From NCBI GenBank assembly GCA_003024985.2, contig PXIH01S0001534.1: a stretch of 13,683 bases of DNA. The stretch is one strand, 5' to 3'. Positions 1 through 7,976 of the stretch are shown here, piece after piece. Under the pieces are notes generated by a model that was not told the DNA's origin, ran no database searches, and saw only the letters and a list, made by a program, of their open reading frames with translations. The stretch comes from Euperipatoides rowelli. Taxonomy: Eukaryota > Onychophora > Udeonychophora > Euonychophora > Peripatopsidae. The position numbers and the translations under genes are program-made. Within the stretch, counting starts at the first letter, position 1, and each line of letters starts with the position of its first letter.

Positions 1-46
1 GCGACCGCTCATGTTAAAATTTTGACCGCGACCGCTTGAAGGTTAA
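1..46. repeat. 27-bp-period GCGACCGCT repeat, left copy
   Basis: Two GCGACCGCT words occur at 1-9 and 28-36, exactly 27 bases apart, separated by an AT-rich linker containing TTAAAATTTT. The block ends in GAAGGTTAA. Its reverse complement is found at 13189-13234 with about 41 of 46 bases matching and the same 27-base spacing. The left copy may be cut by the window edge. GC-rich, CpG-containing words stand out in this CpG-poor DNA. It could be a minisatellite-like dispersed repeat or a terminal repeat; the sequence does not decide. Confidence 0.75.
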
Positions 47-109
47 ACCAGTTAAAACCCCGGCCAAAACTCGCCAACCCTGTTTGACAATCTATTTGTA
101 GTCTTTTTG

Positions 110-145
110 TACTAAAGAGCTAAGGTATACCTTAGCTCTTTAGTA
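110..145. repeat. Perfect 36-bp palindrome with no spacer
   Basis: The half-site TACTAAAGAGCTAAGGTA (110-127) is followed directly by its exact reverse complement (128-145), with no loop and no mismatch. The symmetry stops at the G/G pair 109/146. The arms contain ordinary mixed bases rather than simple AT repeats, so chance is an unlikely origin. It could extrude as a cruciform, be a tiny foldback element (both ends read TA), or be a recent inverted duplication. No function is assigned. Confidence 0.85.
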
Positions 146-600
146 GTTGGTTTTTCAATTTAATTTTATTCTTTAATATGTAGTCTAACTCATTTTTATT
201 TATTTCCAATCCTCGTCTGAGATTAAAAGTCCTACATCTTCTAGGCTAAGGGCTTACAAAAGTATCTACAAAATGTAAATTTCATTTGTTTTTATATTAA
301 ATAAACATATAATAATAATAAAATATTTAAGCAGAGTTAATGCCTATACACACATTTTATAATATTTATGCTGTAATTAATTGATGTCATTAAAGTCTAA
401 AAAATAAAAATATAAGAAAATGGCACCAAGTATTCATTAAGAGAGATACCCTATCCTCCTTAGCCCTGGATAGTGTTTTTGTTTTATATGTCCAGTATTC
501 TCAGCTACACCAGAAATGCTTAAATCCTTGTTTTAAAAATTTCCATATCTCTATAGACCGATTACCAATTTTTAAAATTTAAAATAGTGTCTAAAATTAG
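146..600. other. AT-rich non-coding stretch
   Basis: I see no coding frame, RNA gene or convincing repeat here. The stretch is A/T-rich with short homopolymers and scattered AATAAA words, none tied to a transcript. Confidence 0.6.
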
Positions 601-622
601 GTTAATATTTGTAGGAGAAAGC

Positions 623-635
623 GGGGTACAATGAA
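623..635 (+). repeat. Isolated GGGGTACAATGAA motif
   Basis: This is an exact copy of the 13-base motif that recurs up to 1854. Unlike the copies at 817-856 it has no second copy 17 bases upstream and no TA in the expected position, so it is either a solo copy or the remnant of another related end. Confidence 0.6.
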
Positions 636-800
636 GCATTTTTTAGTATTTCTTTTGTTTTGTTTTGTTTTTTAAACTTAAGATTTGAATTTTGTATGCA
701 TGTTTAAATCCATCTTTCGCTCTTAAATAGTTAAATTTTTATAAATACCCAAAAATGTATCCTTATGGAATATGTCCTATAATAAGTTACGGCACTAGTG

Positions 801-818
801 TTTCATTGTTCCGCGCTA
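801..818 (-). repeat. Inverted motif copy ending at TA
   Basis: TTTCATTGTTCCGCGCTA matches the right-end layout at 1837-1854 (TTTCATTGTATCACATTA): motif, then six to seven bases, then TA, in the same 18-base frame. It abuts the opposite-facing motif beginning at 819, so the TA at 817-818 is shared by two divergent ends. It may be the right end of a second element lying to the left, or half of a dimer of binding sites. Confidence 0.5.
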
Positions 819-1548
819 GTGGGGTACAACACCTAACGGGGTACAATGAAATATGGTTAATCTTCATCTATAAATTTCTAACTAAATACTTTATTTTTCA
901 AACATAGTAGGCTAGGCTACAAGAAACATTTGAAATAAATTCAATTTATAGCCTAGGTTAATATTTTCTTATCAAACTTCAACCTTCTATTAATGCTTTT
1001 CGATACTTATTATAGTTTGTTTTATAATAAAAACATTGCTTCAATTCAAATGTTTCAATATGAAAAAATTTGAGGTGACTTAGTAATAGTACCTTACATA
1101 ATTACCAAATTTTCTCTTACAAATTGAATGGTATTTTCTTAGTAAACATTTTAAGTAAACAAATTTTCTAAGTACTATTAAAATTACTTTATAGTAGGCC
1201 TAACCATACTTTTTTTAAGTAAGCTAGCTTAAACAAAATTTCTGAATTGCCTTTAAAAAGTAATCAGGTTGTCAATACAATATTAACATACCGGTACCGG
1301 TATTAAAAGTAAATAAGTGTTTAGGCCTATCTAATTAAAATGAGGACCTAGCCTATTAGTACATTTTTATATTGTAAGCTTAAAACAAAACATCGAAGTA
1401 AATAGGCTACTAAATTAACCTTAAAATTAGAAAAAAAATTCAGTCTACTTTAAAAATTTTAATGGATAGGCTAAATTATTATGTGGTAGCCTAAATAAAT
1501 AAGTTGAATAATGTACAAGGGAAAAAAAATCAAATTTTACAGGAGCAT

Positions 1549-1574
1549 GGTACAGTGAAATGTTTCATTGTACC
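1549..1574. repeat. Tail-to-tail motif pair (near-perfect inverted repeat)
   Basis: GGTACAGTGAAA (1549-1560) and TTTCATTGTACC (1563-1574) are reverse complements apart from one base, with a 2-base TG spacer. CCC follows, completing TTTCATTGTACCCCC. Another copy, TTTCATTGTACC, lies at 1602-1613. These are internal copies of the motif found at both ends of the 819-1852 candidate element. Confidence 0.75.
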
Positions 1575-1815
1575 CCCACAACTCCATAAATAGGCTATGG
1601 GTTTCATTGTACCTGTAGTGAAGGTTAAAACTAAAAGAAAATTTGAACATTTACTTAAAACAATTTTTGTTTCAGTAGTAAAAAAAAAAAATTCTGTACA
1701 TGTGGTCTCGTGCATAGAATCCCCTCCAAATCACATGTGTAATGAGAAAACATATGGCTTTTAACATCAAACTTAATCCCACCTGTTTTGAACATTCACA
1801 GCTGATTTTACGTGA

Positions 1816-1850
1816 CATGTTTCATTGTACCCCATGTTTCATTGTATCAC
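1816..1850 (-). repeat. Tandem pair of TTTCATTGTA motif, 17-base period
   Basis: CATGTTTCATTGTA occurs at 1816-1829 and again at 1833-1846. Only the first is followed by CCCC. The period of 17 equals the offset between the two motif copies at 821-851, which supports reading this as the matching inverted end. Confidence 0.75.
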
Positions 1851-1854
1851 ATTA

Positions 1855-2380
1855 TGTTTTTGTCAAAACAGTTTTCTATAATATGTCGTATAAAAATAGA
1901 TTATTTCTCTGCCGGACTCCATTCTTTTTTTTACTAAATTTATATTCTAGGTTTTATTATTCCTAATCTATCAATACCGCAAACTCGTGGTCAAAATCAT
2001 AAGCTTATATATTCATTTATTTTTCAAAACCTCCCCCGTAGCTACTTTGTCACTCGCTGTGCGTATACATATTTTTTTCTCTTGCGCTTCCTCCCCCCCT
2101 CCCACGATGAATTTGAAAATGCTTGTTTGTTTTTGGGTTTTTTTTTTGACATTTTATCGGATGCACATTACACCGATAGCTGTCAAAATCTTGCACCCTG
2201 CAGCAAGAGGATTGCCCAAACTCTTGTGCCTTTGATGGCGTAGGCTGCCAAAAACCTTCGCTTTGAACCGTGAAGGTGCCTGAAAATTTGGACTTTGCTT
2301 TTTTTTTTTTTTTTCAAAGTTTTCCCTGACATTTGGGGAGTGACCTTGGACAATTTTTTTTGTATGTAGGCTATGTGGTT
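1855..2380. other. AT-rich stretch with pyrimidine tracts
   Basis: Short open frames on both strands here have no recognisable protein signature and are crossed by homopolymers: a C-rich tract near 2092-2103, a run of T near 2140, and a 16-base T run near 2299-2314. Between about 2157 and 2300 the base composition is more balanced, but I could not match it to a known gene or element. Confidence 0.5.
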
Positions 2381-2385
2381 CATGC

Positions 2386-2416
2386 ATAGGGTGAACCTCA
2401 CCCTATACAAGTGAGG
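2386..2416. repeat. Two overlapping, mutually exclusive hairpins
   Basis: ATAGGGTGA (2386-2394) pairs with TCACCCTAT (2398-2406) across a 3-base loop. The CCTCAC at 2396-2401, part of that hairpin, can instead pair with GTGAGG at 2411-2416. The two folds share bases and cannot form together. No gene is attached to them. Confidence 0.6.
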
Positions 2417-4004
2417 TCAGTCAGGCTTTTTTTTTTTGTATTTGAACCTGACTATCTGACTATCTATAAAAATTAATAATTTAGGCTATAACCAGCTTAA
2501 CCATTAAGGGAGCATATACAGTAAGGTTCAATAGCTGGTATAACAATTTATGTCTTGATGTGGAATTAACTTGGTTAGGCTATAATAAACTTTATTAGGT
2601 AAATACAGTTCTGCATATTAAATTTTGTGTAAATCTGATCACAAATAAGTACGGTAATTAAGCTTAATTTATTTGTATAATCAAGTTTAGTCTATATAAT
2701 TTACCTTTGTTCACAATATGGTGGTGAGCCTTACGATGCCTAGGCTATAATTATGAGGTTGATAACAGCATATGAATAAAATTTTTCTTCATTTTTGGAC
2801 AGTTTAAAAGTTTGTAGACAAATTAAGTTATAAAATTAAATTGCACTTAAGATTTTACTTTGTTTGTTAACGATGTCAGAACTTTGCCAGATTTGTTCCT
2901 GATGATGTCCTCTATTGGCTGATTAGTATGATGTTGGTGCCTAATGATTATACTGTAGTTGAGAGGATTTGGGATTAGTTAGCGTAGATGTGATAATAGG
3001 GAATATATATATAAGGCTTACTCCGAATTGCTGCTTTTAATCGTTAGTTCACGGTACCGGTACTTTGATTTTTAATTCCTCATCATGAACTGATATTATG
3101 CAGCTTAGAACATGTTGGTTTGATTTAAAACAATGTAGGGACACTTTCCTCTGATTGTCGCAGAGATTATCACTAGTATAGTGAATTGAAAACCAAAAAT
3201 GGATTTTACAAAAAAAAAATATCTAGATGAGCAAGGTATGTAGGCCTATATCCTTAAAACCGAAAAACTATGACTAGATTTTATTTAAAACAAAAAAAAA
3301 GCAAAGATGCATTAGAAATTTCATTAAAGCTTTTTTATTTTACAACTTTTAATTACAGTACATAAATTAATAAATAACTCATCTAGGCATTAAGTTTTTA
3401 GATAGGTGGCAAATGTCTACCACAACTGAAAAATAATAATTTTGATAATACACACACACACACACACAATAACTTCATAATTATAAACAAACAATTGAAA
3501 CTTTTAAAATTTATTTTATTTTTTAAGTTCTATAAACAAAGGTCGTACTGAGAAGGAAGCACACTTTTAGAATTTTTTTAATTAAGAAATGTCATGCCTG
3601 CTGTTGCCTATTAACATTCTTTTCAAATTATTAAAAAGTTAAACTTTCAATTATTGCAAGGATGGAAACATTAAATTTAATGAACAGAATTCTGAGTTGG
3701 CTATTTATAAATATTTTGTATTAAAATATTGTATATTTTTCTGTTTTCAAATTGTGGTTTAACTCGTGTAGTGTAGGCTGTGTAGCCTATATTTGTTGAT
3801 GAATTAGTTCGATAGTAAATACAAAATAATTTATTCTTCTAAGAATGTCTTTGTTTGCTAGTTGGTAATTACCGTAATTAAAAAAAGGAGTTATATAGAC
3901 AAATTCATGCAGCAAATGATTTTTTTTAACTGGTGGTTAAAATATGCTATTGATAACTGATGGCATTTAATACATTTTTCTTGACATTTGTCTTGTTGCC
4001 CTCA
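2417..4004. other. Long AT-rich non-coding stretch
   Basis: I find no coding exon, RNA gene or bounded mobile element here. It contains TAGGCTA/TAGGCCTA words (for example 3241-3248), an ACGGTACCGGTACT block at 3051-3064, a CA microsatellite at 3451-3468, and many A/T runs. Confidence 0.55.
3451..3468. repeat. (CA)9 microsatellite
   Basis: Nine uninterrupted CA dinucleotides are read directly. The tract is preceded by an ATAATA-rich stretch. Confidence 0.95.
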
Positions 4005-4149
4005 CTAGTTTCGAACCCTGTTGTATATTTGAATCATTTAAATTAGACTAATACAGTACCGGTAATTGTATCTTTACCATAATATAACAAGTAAAATGAG
4101 TTTTGTTTAAATGAATTGATTGCCATCATGTATATATTCTCCGAAAAAT

Positions 4150-4205
4150 GACGTAGAGGAACATGCCCTGGGGCCCCCTTCCCCCTGAATACACCATTGG
4201 TCCTA
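4150..4205. repeat. GC-rich patch, possible transposon remnant
   Basis: A compositionally foreign patch contains GCCCTGGGGCCCCCTTCCCC followed by CTGAATACACCATTGG. Patches of this kind are common in degraded interspersed repeats of invertebrate genomes, but I see no terminal repeats or target duplication, so this is a weak call. Confidence 0.25.
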
Positions 4206-4407
4206 TAGCTAGATGTTATATAGGCCCTAATATGATGTGGATGAACACACCGTAAAAATCGTCATTGATACTTTTTTTTTTTAACTATCTTCATGGATTA
4301 GAATTCTAGAGATTTATTTTATCACTGGCTGCTGTTGATGCACATTAGAGTATGTGCTGTAGACTGTAGTGTTAGTCCGTTAATAATGAGATATTTCATT
4401 TGAATGG

Positions 4408-4425
4408 CTCTCTCTCTCTCTCTCT
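4408..4425. repeat. (CT)9 microsatellite
   Basis: Nine uninterrupted CT dinucleotides lie between GG and GCTC. Read directly from the sequence. Confidence 0.95.
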
Positions 4426-4568
4426 GCTCACTAGAAAAGATTGAATTGTTCACACCGTCATTATCAACATATTAATGGATGTTCTTGCATACTGCTAAAT
4501 TTGCAATAATTTTATATTAAACCACCAGGTGCATAATACAGTATAATCCAACCATATGAGTAGTAAAA

Positions 4569-5035
4569 TTGTCGGATAAGAGAAAACTTTACTTTGGACA
4601 ATTATTGTGGCAGTTTAAAAATGATCTAGCACCCACAAACTTAATTGATCTGTTTAAATCAATTCTAGTTAGTCATGATCACAATACAAAACAAAACTCT
4701 TCCAAAAAAACCTTTTCATTCATCTTTATCTTAGGAATTTCTTATTGGTAGTCTTGAACTCGGCTCCTAAAATTTGGAATCAAATTCCAACCCATATCGG
4801 AGATTATACCACACTGCTTTCCTTCCGTAACTGCTATTATAGATTCTTAAACTCAGTCTTAACCGCACCTATATTTACAATCCTTATAGCCTTTCTAACT
4901 TTGCTAACAAACCTTTCACTAATGTGCAGTCCGATTGCCCTTTTATGTAGCCTACTAAACAGGCTAGTGCTTGAAAAAATTCATTATAATACTAAACATA
5001 CTGTATATGGTAATACAAAGTATTTTTTGATCTAA
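4569..5035 (+). pseudogene. LINE reverse-transcriptase ORF, C-terminal remnant, frameshifted
   Basis: The first frame (from about 4569) reads FGQLLWQFKNDLAP, then LIDLF, then SHDHNTKQNS, and stops at 4749-4751. A second frame, overlapping from about 4745, continues with LNSAPKIWNQIP and LLSFRNCYYRFL. Together these follow the usual order at the C-terminal end of many non-LTR retrotransposon polyproteins: a short helix with FKNxLxP, an H-x-x-NTR-like motif (here HDHNTK), then a GPKIWNSLP-like motif and a final FK/FR helix. At least one frameshift separates the halves, and both frames lack a proper ATG start. No upstream polymerase motifs are visible, so it is 5' truncated, as usual for LINE copies. 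The frame stays open to 5035 but looks non-conserved after about 4861. The clade (CR1, L2 or Rex-like) cannot be fixed. Confidence 0.65.
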
Positions 5036-5091
5036 TTCAAGTTTATGAAATTTTAATTTTTTTGAAGAGAAAGTGATGGTCTACGTTAAAG

Positions 5092-5730
5092 TAGGCTTAC
5101 CATACGTCCCAATTTGACCGAGATTGTCCTGGTTTTAAAGACTGTCCCGACGTCCCAGCTGGTTTGTAATTTTGTCCCGGTTTTTATAAAATAATTGTGT
5201 GTTAAATCATTTTTTTAAAGATTTAGTAGATTGAAATAAATAATTTTATTTCTACCAAAGTTTTAAGAATTTTAATGAACACTTGTACTTGGTTATGTAG
5301 TTATTCATAACGAAAATAGATAGGAGCAGCTCAAAGCAACATTTACATTGATTTTCCATTCTTTCTTAGACAACAGAGTAAAGCTATAGAAAAGACATAG
5401 TTTGTTTTATTGCCACGTTCCACAGGAAGTTGATTTTCATTTTTTAATTGACGCTCCTATAATGCCTAACTAGCGATTTTACAGATAGAATTTACGTTTC
5501 TAAAAAAAAAGTAAATTTATTTCAAGTGAAAAATATGAATGGTTTCAAAAGGCTAAATAAATAAATTTATAATTTCTTTACATATTTAAAATGAGAATAT
5601 TTTCAGATTATTACAGAACTATATTATCTTAAATATAATTATCATCTGCTTCCAGGCTCCCGTGTCCCACTGGGGAAGTTCAAAACACTCCCCCCACATG
5701 CCTATTAAAAAAGAAAAATGCAGGACAACC
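5092..5730. mobile_element. Probable old repeat with CCATACGTCCC end
   Basis: The left edge reads GGCTTACCATACGTCCC and is followed by repeated GTCC-rich phrases: TTGACCGAGATTGTCCTGG, CTGTCCCGACGTCCC, then TTTGTCCCGG. The right edge near 5716-5730 reads AAATGCAGGACAACC, which in reverse (GGTTGTCCTGC) resembles a shortened version of the left edge. Repeats beginning with such a CCATACGTCC phrase are familiar from many animal genomes; that part is recall. I find no convincing target duplication, so the right boundary and class remain uncertain. Confidence 0.4.
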
Positions 5731-5851
5731 TTAATCTGAATACTTATCTCCCCCCCGCCCCCCACATTATCTTAGAAATGCTTCGTATCTCTGATGTCCC
5801 CATAAAATAATTTTGGTATGTATGTGTTTGGGGGCCTATATTTTTTATAAG

Positions 5852-5859
5852 CTTATGAC
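5852..5859 (+). repeat. 8-bp target-site duplication, left copy (CTTATGAC)
   Basis: CTTATGAC directly precedes the left end of the 5860-6552 element and is repeated exactly at 6553-6560. It has T at position 2 and A at position 7, as in the known hAT insertion preference nTnnnnAn. Confidence 0.85.
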
Positions 5860-6552
5860 TAGGGCCCGGATAGTAACTTATGTAATAAAAAATAGTGAAA
5901 TGTGCTAAAAATTACTTAAATATGTACAAAAAAGTGAAAAAATGTGAAAATATGTACCGGTACAAAAAAATTATTAAATATGTGCGGTAACTTTTATTAA
6001 AATATATTAAGGTAGGCCTACAATAAAATGAATAAAAATATGTAATTTACTGTTTTTTTTAAAATAAAACCTTTTTAATAGGGAAATCGTAAATAAATAA
6101 ACTTAAAAAAAATGTCTGCACATGTTATAGCTTGGCATAAATCTTATAGAAAGCAGATTGTTGTGACCAGTTGGAGAGATTTAATACGGTAGTTTTTTTT
6201 TTTTATTATTTAAATCTTAAGGAAAGACTAATTTATTTCAATGTAACGCTTACGGAATATCTCAGCTAGGGAAAAAAAAATCAACATTCAAAATTGAATT
6301 TTAAAAAAAAAAATTATTCGAAATATGTAAAAATATGTATTTATTCTTTAAATATGTAAATATATTATATAGGTAAAAAAAACGAAATATGTGAAAATAT
6401 GTACATATTTTAATATGTAATTAAACCTAAAATATGTAATATAAAAGTTATGTCATTCTGCGCAATTTTTCAAGATCAGTAAAGATTTCTTAATTAGCAT
6501 GTGATTAGCATTTAATTAAAAAACATGTATTTACATAACTATCCTGGCCTTA
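5860..6552. mobile_element. hAT-type non-autonomous transposon (MITE), 693 bp
   Basis: The left end reads TAGGGCCCGGATAGTAAC and the right end, reverse-complemented, reads TAAGGCCAGGATAGTTATG. The outer 14 bases match at 12 positions, and similarity continues as TATGTAA after a 4-base gap. Exact 8-bp copies of CTTATGAC flank both ends, which is the hAT signature. The interior has no transposase frame. It is made largely of AAATATGTA-like words on the plus strand (5915-6020 and 6320-6440), a pattern of subterminal repetition often seen in MITEs. Ends and duplication are read directly; the hAT superfamily follows from duplication length and TIR style. Confidence 0.8.
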
Positions 6553-6560
6553 CTTATGAC
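6553..6560 (+). repeat. 8-bp target-site duplication, right copy (CTTATGAC)
   Basis: Exact copy of 5852-5859, directly after the right end of the element. The ninth base, T, also matches. Confidence 0.85.
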
Positions 6561-6793
6561 TATGCCCTTGGATGTCCCCGTTTGAGAAATAAAAAATATT
6601 GTAAGCATACATTAAAGGCATTTGTAATTTAAAACAAAATACAATTAATCCTTCACTGGGGTTGTGTTCTTGGAAATTGTGTAAATTAAACAAATTTTCC
6701 GTAGGAAATCGCCTATAATTGAAATTCTAAGGGTTAAGGGAAACTGATGAAAATAAAAAACAGCAATAATTTTAATCTACTCACTATTATTTA

Positions 6794-6801
6794 CTTGTTA
6801 G
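6794..6801 (+). repeat. 8-bp target-site duplication, left copy (CTTGTTAG)
   Basis: CTTGTTAG precedes the TAGGG terminus at 6802 and recurs exactly at 8670-8677. It fits the hAT preference nTnnnnAn. Confidence 0.8.
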
Positions 6802-7195
6802 TAGGGGTAAGACAAATATCCGAGTATTCAATCGTCAAGTCATATTCAAACAAAAAATACATTTAAGAATAGGCTATTCATTTTATTTATCAATTTAAAA
6901 AATATTTCGTATAATAAGTCTACTGTTAGCTTAAAAATTGAGCAACAATAACTAAAATAATTTAAAAATCACTAACTAGTCTCACGAGAGCCCGAAACTT
7001 AAATTGATTGAAGACTTGGTTCAATAAAAACATTTCACATGCATGAAGTGCAATAATCGCTTTTTTTTTATCCTTGAATTAATAATGTCCAAGTGTAGAC
7101 TAGCAATGTTTGGAAGTTTTTCCAATTATTAAGCTGTATAAAAGTCTACAACCAAAGCATGAATAGAGAGATACTGTAATTCTAAGCCATTTTAA

Positions 7196-7490
7196 GAAAC
7201 GTGCACACTAGATCTGGTAAACATTTTTTCATTAAAGAAATGGGATTCCCCTGCTACAATATCGGCAATTCTAGATCCACAATTCATAAATTTAAAAAAA
7301 AAATGTTGGTTGACTTATGTAAATGTAGATGATGAAGGAAGCATTAAAAATATGATTGCTAATGACCACATGCAACCACCATGACATCAGGACTGGGAAT
7401 TGAGCAAGAGCAAATATATGCTTGACACAGGATCTGATGGACCACGTGCAAAGAAACTTCATGGTCTACTCGACTCGTATGATAGTCTTT
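7196..7490 (+). pseudogene. hAT-family transposase fragment with one in-frame stop
   Basis: About 98 codons lie in one frame, interrupted only by a TGA at 7382-7384. The segment LKKWDSPATISAILDPQF (7232-7285) matches the hAT transposase pattern LKKYWxxP...xxAxLLDPRFKxL, found in the catalytic-domain region before the C-terminal dimerisation domain. After it come WLTYVNVDDEG, the stop, then DWELSKSKYMLDTGSDGP and AKKLHGLLDSYDS. Upstream the frame closes at 7193-7195; downstream it runs into a T run and then the foldback. No ATG start, BED zinc finger or C-terminal dimer domain is seen. It cannot make an active enzyme. The match is by motif memory. Confidence 0.68.
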
Positions 7491-7555
7491 TTTTTTTTTT
7501 AATAATAAGTCTGTTGAGGGAAACAATTAAATTTGTCTTTGTGATGAATCAACAG

Positions 7556-7976
7556 AGAATTGACAGCTCACACTTTTTAAAATTTAAAAACAGATTTATT
7601 AGTAATAGACCGGCAAATTTAATGAAATCTAGGCGACATGTAACCTTTCACTATGTATTGTATCCTCTTCAGGATACCAAAATTTCATGTATTTCTTTGG
7701 TAATAAAAACTATTTTTATAAAAACAAGAGCAATTGGATACCGGTCAATTTTTTATTAAGAGAGGATTTCTTCTTGTTAATAAATTTGACCAGTATCCAA
7801 TTGCTCTTGTTTTTATAAAAATAGGCTACTAAATAGTTTTTATTGTCAATGAAATTTTGGTATCCTGAAGAGCTACATTACATAGTGACAACATGTCTCC
7901 TAAATTTCTTAAATTTGCCGGTCTATTACTAATAAATCTTTTTAAATTTTAAAAAGTGTAAGGCTCTGTCAATTCT
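7556..7976. repeat. 421-bp foldback hairpin with arms of about 200 bp
   Basis: The left arm 7556-7759 and right arm 7777-7976 are reverse complements over almost their full length, with a loop of about 17 bases (7760-7776). Long exact blocks are shared, for example AAATTTGCCGGTCTATTACT and TATCCAATTGCTCTTG. Differences include a 12-base insertion near 7824-7835 of the right arm (GGCTACT plus a repeated AAATA), a 9-base length difference next to it, and scattered substitutions. Outer ends are AGAATTGACAG and CTGTCAATTCT. I see no target duplication next to them. It is either a foldback transposon nested in the hAT element or an inverted duplication of part of that element. A transcript across it would form long double-stranded RNA. 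Confidence 0.9.

Larger units (their letters stand above)
819..1852. mobile_element. Possible pogo/Tc1-like non-autonomous element flanked by TA
   Basis: The left end carries GGGGTACAA at 821-829 and GGGGTACAATGAAA at 838-851. The right end, read in reverse, carries ATACAATGAAA and GGGGTACAATGAAA with the same 17-base offset. Counting the TA, the two ends match at about 27 of 40 positions. TA dinucleotides flank both sides (817-818 and 1853-1854), as expected for Tc1/mariner/pogo insertions. The 1.03-kb interior has no transposase frame. Internal copies at 1549-1574 and 1602-1613 suggest a nested or composite structure. The family assignment is inference from the TA flank and end layout; a dispersed protein-binding motif is the alternative. 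Confidence 0.45.

Noticed and set aside
1530-2410. Short open frames on both strands (61-82 codons)
   Set aside because: They are low-complexity Phe/Lys/Ser-rich translations of homopolymers and of the GTACAATGAAA motif, overlap one another, and show no domain or splice signal.
4005-4022. tRNA or SINE B box (GGGTTCGAAAC on the minus strand)
   Set aside because: No A box, cloverleaf or SINE body lies at the needed distance; the match is an isolated word.
7400-7759. A 119-codon plus-strand frame as an independent gene
   Set aside because: Its first third is the tail of the hAT transposase remnant, in the same frame; the rest is a T run and the left arm of the foldback hairpin.
7860-7905. Hammerhead-ribozyme-like core: CTGAAGA followed by GTGACAA, or GTGAAA in the reversed left arm
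   Set aside because: CTGAAGA fits CUGANGA and GAAA follows in one arm, but the bases between them do not form a stem II, and I found no paired stem III with a cleavage site.
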